A DNA stretch of 64,000 nt from Sipunculus nudus (Eukaryota; Annelida; Sipuncula; Golfingiida; Sipunculidae): NCBI GenBank assembly GCA_026874595.1, contig CM049308.1, positions 12,478,001 to 12,542,000 of the forward strand, given 5' to 3'. A program made the translations under genes and the position numbers. Below the pieces are notes generated by a model. It had not been told where the DNA came from. It worked only from the letters and a program-made list of their open reading frames with translations, and searched no databases. Of this stretch, positions 37,747-48,402 are shown piece by piece (within the stretch, counting starts at the first letter, position 1; every line of letters starts with the position of its first letter).

Positions 37747-39036
37747 TTATTGCCTCCCTTCCTCCCTCCATCCCATTCTGTTTACAGGTACTATAAACTA
37801 GATACATTAGCTATAAATGTTGATGCAATTTAGAAATGTGAATCAACTGAAATATTCACAATCACATGTATGTTATACTGTATATTTATAGTAACATTCA
37901 TAAACCTGGATAAAAAATTATGTAATGAAAAAAAGGAATAAATGCAAATATTGTTAATTTTTTATTGGCTCAGTAGAATGGGGAAAAATGATTTGCTTTG
38001 TTTCTCCATCTTTCTGCCTAATTTAAATATTTAATGTTCATGAATAAACTTTTTTTTCATATCCTGTATGTATATGCAAGGATGTTGTAACTCTCACCAT
38101 CCCCTTCTTCATCCCACTGAGGCTTTGCTCCATGGCACTGTGAACAATAGTTCTATGGCTATAGCATAAAATTTAATAATTAAAGAAAATATCTACAGAG
38201 ACACAGAGGCATTGGAGTGGGGACGTTATGGCAACTGTATACATATCATAAAATTGATAAAAAAAGGTTTACCAAATAAATTGGATCTCATCAGACAAAT
38301 GTGTAAACTGTTGAACTGCCAACAGCTTATCAAAAATGTAACCAATGGAAAGGCATGGTCAGATCTCAAATATTATTTGCAACATTTTCTTCAATCATAT
38401 AAACCAACCTTGGCCCAAATTACCTCTTCCTCTCAAACTTTATCTACATTTCATCATATTTTTAATATTTTAACCTTCTAGGTGGTTCAGTACTCTTGAC
38501 CATTTGTCCATAGGTACCTATGTACATGCCAGAAATTACGTCAATATTGTGTAATATGTAACGCGAGGGTCATCAAAATAATGTACCTTGTCAAGACCAG
38601 GCTTGTCAAGATATCATGTCATACAGTCACAAATTCATAAATCCACTCATCAGCATAGTTAATCATAACCTTGTATCTGTCAAATTGAAAGGTTGCAGTT
38701 TTCCATACACTATAGATCCTTCAACAAATAGCCTTATCATCATTATACCTCTGCTTAGTATACTGTCATTGCATTCATATTTGCTCAAATAAATTGTTTT
38801 TTTTTTTACCCCTCCCAAATAAATAAAAAATAAATCACTATATTTTACTCCATATTAATCCATCAGTCAGATTATTTCATATATCATTTACTCACATATT
38901 ACATTATATTCCTTTATAAAAGCCCAACATGGCCATGATATTCTAAGCTTTATCTACTCAATATAGTATAACAATGGTGATACATTTATAGTCCAATCAT
39001 GATCAGCTGAGCGCCGTGACCCATTGGTCCCTTGTT
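36117..39036 (+). mobile_element. Family B2 element, complete, inserted in the outer B2
   Basis: 5' hairpin TAGCTCAGCTGACTATAAG at 36117. The 3' end is GATCAGCTGAGCGCCGTGACCCATTGGTCCCTTGTT at 39001-39036. It carries the B2 core, the CCCACCTAGTAATACAG section with a poly-C run at 36971-36989, and a longer unique 3' part (37117-38990). That part includes CT repeats and a frame at 38212-38481 that I do not recognise. It is the uninterrupted reference that proves the insertions in the 16376 copy. Confidence 0.82.
37650..37742. repeat. (CT)n microsatellite
   Basis: Two CT runs separated by GGCAGTCCAG. They generate overlapping Ser/Leu-rich frames (37531-37833 and 37554-37796) that are not genes. 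Confidence 0.95.
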
Positions 39037-39363
39037 TTAAATATTAGCAAAAATATAAAATTAGTACCTTAAATTTTGCCCAGGTTTGACTGGCATGTTT
39101 TTTTCTCGTAAGTATATTTAATTAATTTTTCACAGCCAGGATACATGTGGAATTAATCTGTTGAATTCTGAAATTTGAAAGTAAAAGCTTAAAAATTATG
39201 CTTAAAATTATTGAAGATTTTCAGATGCTCTAATGTTTTAATGTATTTTCATTTAGTATATCAAAGACCCCACTCTTGCTTACTACAGCCTTGCCTTGGT
39301 AACCTTATTAGTGAAGCAGCACTCGCAGAACACCCCTGCAGTAATGAACATACCTCCCCCACT

Positions 39364-39384
39364 CCCCCCCCCCCCCCCCCCCCC
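39364..39384. repeat. Poly-C tract, about 20 C
   Basis: A homopolymer in ACTCCCC...ACAACC, inside B2-derived sequence or its flank. It is similar in context to the runs at 21551 and 36971. Confidence 0.9.
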
Positions 39385-39426
39385 ACAACCACCACCAGCA
39401 GTAATATTGCAATACATGCTTGGTTA

Positions 39427-39969
39427 TTTGGGCCCCGCTTGACAAGCGGAGCCCTATTGTGATCACCGTGTCAGTCTGTCCTTCGGTCCATCTGTCCTTC
39501 CATACATCTGTCCTTCCGTCAGTGACACCTTTCGCGTGTGATAACTCAACAACATATTGCTGCTTTCCCAAATTCACAGGGATGATTGCTACCTATATGA
39601 GGGCTCCAGACCTATTGAATTACAGACATGTCGGAATTCCAATATGGCGGCCAAAGCCCAATCGCTGATTTTCTTTCGCGCAATAACTCAACAACAATAT
39701 ACTGCAGCTTTCCCAAATTCACAGGGATGATCGGTACCTATGAGGGCTCCAAACCTATTGAATTACAGACCTGTTGGAATTTCAATATGGCCGCCACAGT
39801 TCGATCACTGATTTTCTTTTGCACACAATAACTCAAAAACAACCCTACTGCAGTTTTCCCAATTTCACAGGGATCAGTGGTGCCTATGAGGGCTCTAGAC
39901 CTATTGCATTACAGACTGGCTCAAAATCAACTATGCCTAACAGACTACATTTGGTGATTTTCTATTGCG
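39427..39969 (+). mobile_element. Family D element, 5' end plus three core units
   Basis: The 5' hairpin GGGCCCCGCTT-GAC-AAGCGGAGCCC is followed by GTCCTTCGGTCCATCTGTCC-type simple repeats. Three core units start ATAACTCAACAACA at 39541, 39683 and 39827 (142-144 bp). Each has CCCAAATTCACAGGGATGA and CTATGAGGGCTC...CCTATTG. No clear 3' terminus, so probably truncated. Same plan as A, B and C, but no GGTGGCGCCACC box. Confidence 0.75.
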
Positions 39970-42900
39970 TACTTTTTCAGACATATCTTCTTTGATATCA
40001 TTTGATCCAGTAGGATATTTTCCCTCATGCATATTGATAAATACTTGTTTCTGTTTGTCATATTTTTCAAATTTAACATAATTTTTCACCCATATGTAAA
40101 CTTTTGCAGCACAAGCTGATACACGGGGCCCTTTGAGGACCATTGTCTGACCACATCTAGTTTTCAACTGTATTTCTTTAAATGTAAAGCTGTGATCCAA
40201 TGTGCCCAACTTTTTTGAAATATTAATTCAAGAAGTAATTCAAGAGATGCCATGTTGTTCTGATGTAGCATTTTAAAGAAATTATTTCCTTTTAAATAAT
40301 TAAAAAAAAATATTATTTAACCCATCAATAGGCATACTGTGTGCAAGCTGGGAATATTTTTCCATTAGCCACTGTGGCTAATTCATAACACAATGGATTA
40401 GCCACTTCATTACTTCATTAGCCACCATGTTTTGTCGCAAAAATTTTTTACAAGTTATAGTAGTATACTTGCTATTTACTCTAAACTTGTCTAAATTTAA
40501 ATGATATATGTACATAATGTTATAATCTCCCAGCTGTCTTGGGCATGTCCTCCTGGCTAAAACCAGACCTGTTCTAGCCCAGGCCAAGTGTATCCAGATC
40601 ATAATATCTCATCCTGGCCCAATTCTCACAGAATTTTAGATTCTTATAAGGGATTATATCATAATGGAAAAATTGCATTTACCTTTTAAAAATAAAGAAT
40701 ATATTGATAACTAGCTGATAAACCCGGTATATCGGGCTTTTTACAGAGATATATTGACTGAGATGTTGAATGTTGGCTTATTTTTTATCATAAAGTTAAA
40801 AAGAAAATATAGATTTTTAGTGGGATACTCTCTGAATACGATATGTACAAATATTTTTTACTGTTATTTTGTGGTGCTGTGCTCGTGGCAAAAATCATAG
40901 TTTGTTTACCTTGAAGACCTGGTCAGTGATGGTTAACATTGCGAACCGGAATAAGACGCGGAGGCATACAGTGTTTCGTTGATCGTAAGACATTTAAAGA
41001 ATAGGCTGATGTGAGGAACACATGACAGATTCATTAAATGTACGTTGCAAGGAAACTGTTCCTAAAGAAGGAAACAGAAATATGCATACATCGTAAGTAG
41101 CAGAAGCTGACCCAACCGGGACTCCATGCAGTGGGTCCTTATCCCATTTTCAGCCACCGCAACCTTTTTTTCATCGTATCAGACAAATTTTGAGGCCTGA
41201 AACTCCCGCAACCACCCTACCCTACTCCAGCCCTTTTTTTCTGAAATTGGAACCTTGAATTAGGTTTTGTCATTAATCCTCCTGGGTTGAACTCTCCCTT
41301 TCATATAAAGCGAGAAACATGTGTTTTTCTCTTTTACTGACCACGCACGTGGGTCAAATCCCTCATTGAAAGCAAGCGTTTCCATTTATTCATATGATCA
41401 ATAGTCCATAGTGTTAGAGGTTGAGTGACCACAATGCACGCATTCTGGTGATTGCCGAAGGCAGTTTGTTTGTGCTCGGTAAAAAACGGAAAAATCACTC
41501 AAAATTATATGTACATTAAAAAATATTTATTTTCATATCGCCTATGTCAATGAGGAGATGATAACCATTAAAATGGTGTATGGCACAGTATTGTACACAA
41601 CGCGGTTTTAGAGAACATTGCAAACAAACGTGAACCGAATTCCTTTTATAAGTATTAGATTTTACTGTTGCATTTATTTCTGTTCATTTTCACTGGTAGA
41701 TTGAACAAGACTACTGCAAAGTTACTTGTATGTTGTTGTTGAATGATTGGCTCCCATGCATATTAGTGCCATAAATTTAATATTTCAAAAGTTTGATACA
41801 TATTGATCTTTATGTAGTTTGAATAGCCAACGTGAACTGAATATTTGCTACTTTTATTGCTGCTTGTGATAATGCTTTGTGCAAAAAAAAAAGATTTTCT
41901 GAATGTTTATATAGGTAAATTTGTCAACACTGATAATTGTTCCACTTTTACAGTTTTAGGAATAAAAATACTTGTACTATTACTGGTATGACATGAATGA
42001 TTTTTGAATGGTTTTGATTCTGATGTTACACATTTTATGATGATTTATATTAAAAGCTTGATACAATACATGACTTTCACGTACATGTAGTTGGAATAAA
42101 ATCAGTGTACTGATCTTAAGCGTAGGCGTTAGCTTCTTATAACTTATGTACATGCTAATCATATATTTTTTGAATCATGAAATATATATCAGAATGAAAA
42201 CTTCAAATTTAATGCAACCAAAAAAAAAAATCCAAATGATACAGATTTCCAAAAGAAATCGTGTGAGGTTTAAATGAATACTTTGCGAAGACATTTTTGT
42301 TACCGTAAAATTCCTGGCAAAAGTCGCGACTTGTACGAGGAAATAGAATTAAAAAAAAAAACAATTTTCTGGCAAAGTAAGGATGCGACTTGTAGTGCAT
42401 ACTTATTACGTCAAAGTCGGCATTTTATTGATATGAACCAAATTACAAACTTGCCAAGTTCAAGGTGTACCTGTTCTGACACTAATATATTAAAGTAACA
42501 CTTCCTAATCTGCTCTACTGTTCTATCAAAAGTCAGTTTGACGCATATGCAAGTCTCCCGCTCTTTGATGTACATTTTCTTGCCTTTTAAACCATATTGT
42601 ATGCGTGTCATTATGGAAAGCTCGCGGTATAATAGCCGTTTATACATGTAAATTGGGTCACATTCAAATTCGCTCCACTAGAGATACATCGCAAATTTTA
42701 TGGCCCGTCCGGTTGATCGCTGGGTACCAGCTGACCTTTGAAGCCGTGTAGCAGAAGTTAAAAGCCCCGGGTCACCCGTGCAATGACCTTTACATCCCCA
42801 GGTCAACAGAGCCTTCGGTGACTGATATCCACAGTTGTAAACTCCCATATTAAGAACCATCAGGTCACAGTCTCGTGGCTTTCAAGCGTATTGGATAACA

Positions 42901-43835
42901 ATGTTATTACGTTACACGTGAGGTACGAATGTTCGATTTGCTTCCTGTTTTACCTGCGTCTCGCCAACAATATGGTGGCACGCAGACTTTCCAAATATAA
43001 TGACAGAGTAAAAATCATTATTCTCAGTTAATTAAATACCGGTTATGTTAATGGTGTTTATTTTTCTTTCAACTGACCGGTCAATAATGTGTTTATTATC
43101 CCCTTGTTGACTAAAGTGTTTCAGTCCTTTCAGTAATACCATGCGTGTGCCGCGTCTTGATGGTCAGTTGTAACAATTAATTCAAGGGTTACTTAATTCA
43201 GATTTAGAGCTCGTTTCATTATTTTTGCGAGAGAAATTAGGTGAATACATTCAAACTAAATTATTCTTTCCATCCTCCAGTGGTCATTTGTCAGTTCAAA
43301 AATATGCCCAGTGCGGCGGATTGGGACTAGTCACGCATGCACAAACAAATGAATCCAGTCTCTGGTTGATGATCTTCAAGCATTTAAATAGTTGTTCCTG
43401 TGGAGAAAGTAAAAGAAGCCATGCGATTGTCCAGTTAGACCAGTTAGTTTGGCCTTTTTCAAGATTTCCACAGATTCATGAAGAGAACCTGACATCTATT
43501 TGAGAGGGGTTCGTCATAAAAGCAGACGATAACTCAGGACAACGCTGGCGTTTGGATATTATGTAAAATTCCGTTTTTGCCACGAGGGCTAATCTGCCAG
43601 AAGCTGAATTCGCCATCTTCACATCGGATTCTGAAAATGCGAATTGGCGAGCGCTAGCTTGCACACAGGCATAATTTGATAATATATGAAACAAATTATG
43701 GATAAATAAAGGTGCAATATTAAATTGTGAATGAATTCTGGAGTGTTATTTTCATATATTTCTTGCTTTCCAATTTAAAAAAAATGACTTAGCAAAAGAA
43801 AAAATAGGATCAAATGCAAATATTTGTTCATTATT
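39970..43835. other. Intronic sequence with few recognisable repeats
   Basis: A minus-strand frame at 39937-40209 has protein-like composition (segment KGPRVSACAAKVYIWVKN) but overlaps the family D core and is not recognised. Around 40713-40742, ACCCGGTATATCGGGCTTT forms a small hairpin and could be an element start, perhaps ending near 41661; unproven. A GC-richer patch at 42700-42900 has no identifiable gene. The rest is AT-rich. Confidence 0.45.
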
Positions 43836-44309
43836 ACATATACATCCCGCACAGCTTTCTTGATTTTATGACAGGTGGCGCCACCTCATTCACGTTCACG
43901 CTGTAGACATCCATGCTTATATCTCCGGACTCATTTGACCAATCAGGAAAAAAAATTACACAAATGTAGCTCTTGGATAGCTTTATAACATTCACAAAAA
44001 TGGTGGCGCCACCTGAAGCCATTTTTGCAGTGTCCATCTGTTTGTCTGCTGTGGGATAAAATCACTCATCTCTGCAGTGGTTTGACTTTTCCACCTGAAA
44101 GTTTGCATGTGTATAAACTTTGGATAGTTTCTCATTCAAATAACAGGTGGCCCCACCTACAATCATGTTTACGTGGCAGAGATCCATTCTAATATGTAAC
44201 ACATGTATTTCTATTTCCCCTTGCCACTAAATCCATGCCTCACTTCACCCGTCCTACTCTGATTTTGGCGGATGCATGTAGTCGCTTGTTGACTACCTGT
44301 ATTCTAGTT
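43836..44309 (+). mobile_element. Family A element, 5'-truncated
   Basis: It begins mid-core (CATCCCGCACAGCTTTCTTG) and has two intact GGTGGCGCCACC boxes (about 43876 and 44003). It ends GTCGCTTGTTGACTACCTGTATTCTAGTT. Confidence 0.82.
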
Positions 44310-44693
44310 TACTGACCAATTCTTCTGGAGTTGTTGAAACCCAGAAGGGCATACTGTATTGATATCCTCACGGATGTGTCAGGCTGGGAACAGTTGTGCA
44401 TGTGGGCCTGGGTAAGATTTTATACATGCCACTCAGTCCTGCAAATACTAGAATTATCTAGCCTAAGCCTGAAAATATGACATTAGGCATAGGGCATAGA
44501 TTAATAAGATTTTGACCCCTGTTCTCTAAAACTCGTACTCAATAGATATACCCCTTTATGAACATTTGTATGGAAATTTTCCTGATAGATATTCAATAAT
44601 AAGTCTTCTCGTTTAAAGAACAAAGATTTCAGTTGTAATGATCATGATAGGTCACATGACCACATTACAATACATTTAAAGACTCACCACATG
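44310..44693. other. Intronic sequence left of the gypsy element
   Basis: No repeat recognised. It ends at the 5-bp duplication ATGGC (44694-44698). Confidence 0.55.
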
Positions 44694-44698
44694 ATGGC
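44694..44698. repeat. LTR element target-site duplication, left (ATGGC)
   Basis: Matches 55511-55515 exactly, immediately outside the two LTRs. Confidence 0.88.
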
Positions 44699-44860
44699 TG
44701 TAACAGCTTATGGTCACTTAGCTAGACTTGACTAAAGACACAACACGAGGCATGACCGGAAACCAACTGTATTGCATGATTACCGTAAAGATGGTAAAAA
44801 AAATATTATAGTACTTAGGTGCTGTTAGGTGGCAGCACCCATCAGCCTATATCTGTCACA
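44699..44860 (-). repeat. 3' LTR of the gypsy element
   Basis: On the plus strand it begins TGTAACAGCTTATGG and ends ATCTGTCACA. By eye it differs from the other LTR by seven substitutions and one single-base indel over about 161 bp. The two LTRs are identical at insertion, so the element is not very recent. Confidence 0.93.
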
Positions 44861-45389
44861 TCCCCCTTTTTAAGCAGGATAGTAACCATATTAAAATATT
44901 ATCATTAAATGAATAAACTGTCACTGTTGTGTTACTCACGCTTATTTTGATTTAATTCATATGTTTCTAACTGAACTGTTAAACTTAAAGTTTTTTTTCC
45001 AGATTTTATATTATTCTGTAACAAAGTCTTTAAAGTGTTCTGGGCATCAAATTAATCGACCTCTCCTTGACCGCTGCAACATGCCAACCGCCTGCGAGTT
45101 TTGGTTAGTCGCATCAACCTCTAGCTGTTGTCTCTCGGCCGGTTGTTCCTGCATCTTAGGTGGTTCTTGGTGTGGTTGCTGCAGGTGTCCACCTGGCCCT
45201 GTTGGTATCTCATCAAGAATCCCACTGAACATTTGCAACGAAGGTGATGGTTGTTCAGTGCACTTTATCAGGTGTCTGCGGTTTCATCTAATTGGACCAT
45301 TGGCACTCTGTACAACATATGATCATGGCTGCTTGTGTTGTGACACAACCACTGCTGGTTGCCATGTTTTCTTTTGACCGACTACCACA

Positions 45390-46843
45390 CTATCTCCCTT
45401 CTTGAGAGCACGAAGAGGTTTTGTCATAGTACCTTATTTGCCGTGTCTGCCTCTCGCACAGCTTTGTCTGTGCTCTAATTGCACAAGGTTTTAGCAAGGA
45501 TTTTGTGGTTGGTAACTTGGAGCGGAGCAGTCTACTCATCAGTAACTGAGATGGAGTATATTGCAAACCACTAATAGGGCTATTACGGTACTCCAAGAGT
45601 GCTAACTGAGGATCACGATTGTCTTCATCTGCCTTTTTAAGGATGTTTTTGATGGTTTGAATGGTCCTCTCTGCTTGTCCATTGGACTGTGGGTAGCGAG
45701 GGCTTGATGTTGTTACCTGAAAACCCCACTGCTGTGAAAACTCAAGAAAGTCCTTACTGGCAAATGGCATGTTGTCACTGACAACTTCCTGCGGAATGCC
45801 ATGGCGTGCGAAAATGTTCTTTGAGTGCTGTATGACTGATTTTGCAGTTTTGTCTGAAGCTGACAGATATCTGGGTATTTAGAGTAGTAATCCAATACCA
45901 CTAAGTAGTCATTGTCTTTGTAGGTCATTATGTCCATGCCGACTTTCATGAACAGGGTATCTTGAAGATCATTAGGGATCATTGGCTCTCTCTGGGTAGC
46001 CCTGCTAAACTTAAGGCTTATCTGGCATCCGGCTGCCGTATTCTCTATGTCACTTGCCATACTTGGCCAGTACATGACCATTCGAGCTCTAGCCCTGCAC
46101 TTTTCTTCACCAAAATGACCTTCATGTATGAGCTGCAACATAGCTGGTTGTAATGACTTTGGTATGACTGCTTGGTCTCCTTTGAATATAACACCATCAG
46201 CAATGTGCAACTTGTCTCTGATGTTCCAGTAAATTTGTGCATTAGCGTTCACTTTTTTCTTTTTCCTTGGCCAGCCTGTGGCAATATATTCTTTCACAAG
46301 CTTTAAGGCAGTGTCTTTCTCTGTTGCTTCAGCAAATTTCACTGTGCTTATCGGGGCATTTGCTATAAGTGCATGAACAGCCATTGTTGTTTCTTCCTCA
46401 AGAACTGTGTCTGGTGTGCCTTTAATGAATGCACGTGATAACCTGTCAGCCACATACATGTACTTGCCTGGCACATAGTTATCTCTGAGGTCATATGGCT
46501 GTAAGCATATCATCATGCGTTGAAGTCTTGGGGGTGCCTTACAGAGTGGCTTCTTTAGAATACTTTCTAGAGGCTTGTGGTCTGTGTGTGCTTGTATGGC
46601 TTCCTTACCCCAGATATACTGGTTGAACTTGTTGCATGCGAAGCAAATGGTTAACATTTCCTTGTCAATCTGAGCATAATTGGTTTCAGCTGACGATAGT
46701 GACCTTGAACCGTATGCAACTGGTTTGCCTTGTTGCATGAGACATGCTCCAAGTCCATGTTGTGATGCGTCACACTGAATGGTAACTGGTTTTGTGACGT
46801 CATAGTAAGCTAGTACTGGCTTACTAGTGAGAATTTGCTTCAA
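45390..46843 (-). pseudogene. Gypsy pol: RNase H and integrase, one frameshift
   Basis: The RNase H part carries QCDASQHGLGACL, YAQIDKEML and HTDHKPLESIL, typical of Ty3/gypsy RNase H. Downstream are an HHCC-type integrase zinc domain (HEGHFGEEKC...) and core landmarks: VGMDIM with the first Asp, and an Asp and a Glu (NGQAERTIQ) in the second frame. The frame changes near 45870, between the integrase core's first strand and its second Asp, so no intact integrase is made. Overlapping plus-strand frames (44961-45377, 45962-46153) are antisense shadows. Confidence 0.9.
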
Positions 46844-47504
46844 GTGATTTAGCGCTTGCTCATGCTCAGGTTGCCAACACTACATAGCATCTTTTTTCAA
46901 CAGCTCTCTGAGTGGAGCTGAGATGGCGGATTCATTTGGAATGTACTGTGAGAGATATTTAATCATGCCCAGAAGGCGCTGAAGTGACTGTACATCTGTT
47001 GGGCTGGGCATTTCTAGAATTGCTTGTATTTTGAGTGGACTTGGTTTGAGACCACTAGCCGAGACAATGTTTCCGATGTATTCAACTTCACTTATTATGT
47101 ACTGAATCTTGTCCTTGTTGAAACGAACGCCTTTGGCTCGCGCTCTGTCTAGTACTTTGCACAGGACTGTATCATGCTTGGCCTAATCAGATATCATGAC
47201 ATCAGCTTTCACATGTACACCTTCTATATCACCAAATGTCTCTTCATTGCGTTTTTGCATCACCTCACTTGCTGAACTAATGCTGAAGGGCATGAGCTTG
47301 AATCTCTTTCTTCCCCACGGTGTATTGAATGTACTCCTCGGACAACTTTACATGATAATAGCCATTCTTCATGTCCAGTATAGTGAATACTAGCTGTTTT
47401 GCCTGCTAGTTTTGTCTGAACATCGCCTGGTGTTGGTATGTTGTAACACTCGCGCTTGATGGCAAGATTTAGTGGTTTTGGGTCCAGGCAAAGTCGTATG
47501 GATT
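46844..47504 (-). pseudogene. Gypsy pol: 3' half of reverse transcriptase, with stops
   Basis: The minus strand reads in frame through recognisable RT sequence (SIRLCLDPKPLNLAIK near 47500, later EVEYIGNIVSASGLK and LLGMIKYLSQYIP). It has in-frame TAG codons at 47182-47184 and 46880-46882. The sequence breaks at 47504, where a family C element interrupts it; the 5' part resumes at 53857. The catalytic-motif region (about 47190) is degenerate. Confidence 0.85.
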
Positions 47505-48402
47505 TAGCGAACCTGTGAGCTTATGCGATGGTGTGGCGTCGTCCTTCGGCCGTCGTCCGTCATTTGTACATTAACCCATACTATCTTGAAAACGGCAAGA
47601 GTTAGCATTACAAAATTTTATGCAAAAAATTAGTCATTTAAAAAACTCCATCGTATTTTGCTCATTTTTTGGCTAACTGCATTTTTCTTGGATTTTATAA
47701 GGAAAATGCTTAAAAACCTTTAAAAATCTTCTTCTCTGTAACTGTTTAGCCAAATTGTCCATTATTTCACAGAAATGATCCCTGGAACAATCTCTCTCAA
47801 GTTTGTTCAAATGGTTTAAGTTTGGTGATTTTTGGCCGAGTTACAAGAAGTTAAACTTAGTCATCTGTCCAAAAAAGCATACTAAAATTACAATCTCAGA
47901 AACTGCTGGAGCTATCATCACCAAATTTTATGGGAATGTTTGTCACATGAGTCATATCTGAAATTGAGGTATTGGTGGCGCCACCTGCATCGGCCTTTTT
48001 TGTACGGGGGTCATCAGTGCCCTTATCATACTGAGGGCTACAAAAACTTCTCTGAAACCATATGGCCAAATTGTTTAATATCGCACAGAAATGATCTTAG
48101 GGTAGTGCTTTCTGAATTTTGTTCAAATGGTCTCAGTTCAGTGACTCTTGGCTGAGTTATTGGAAGCTGAATTTAGACATATGCCATGACAGCCCATGTT
48201 AGCTAAGTGGCTACAAAAATCTTCTTCTCAAAAAACCACTGGGCCAAATTCTTAAATCTCACACATTAATTACCCTTAGAAGTTGATAATTAAAGTTTGT
48301 TCAAATGGGTTTGGTTCAATGATTTTGGCTGAGTTATGGGAAGCTGAACTTTGCCATTTTGCTGTATTTTCCCATATGAGTTATAAACCTACAAAATGTT
48401 TT

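Larger units (their letters stand above)
30084..39190 (+). mobile_element. Family B2 element, outer shell of nest 2, 3' end lost
   Basis: The 5' hairpin AGCTCAGCTGACTATAAGTC at 30084 is followed by GTCCGTCT repeats and B2 core. B2 sequence resumes at 35941-36116 and 39037 to about 39190 after two insertions: a hAT transposon and another B2 copy. Both junctions rejoin cleanly when compared with 16700-17060 (GTATTATAT...AAAAAGTTATGGGCCC and TTAAATATT...GGCAAAAATATAAAATT). No B 3' terminus follows; family D starts at 39427. Confidence 0.78.

Noticed and set aside
38212-38481. 89-codon + strand frame with protein-like composition in the 3' part of the B2 element
   Set aside because: No recognised domain and no start context or splice support. 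Possibly a captured fragment, but not supportable from sequence alone.
40713-41661. Possible element starting ACCCGGTATATCGGG and ending TTATAAGTATTAGAT
   Set aside because: No inverted ends, no duplication and no second copy in the window to define limits.
44961-45377. 138-codon cysteine-rich + strand frame, tempting as another exon of the cysteine-repeat gene
   Set aside because: It is antisense to the end of the gypsy pol region, lacks phase-1 splice sites and the repeat's cysteine spacing.
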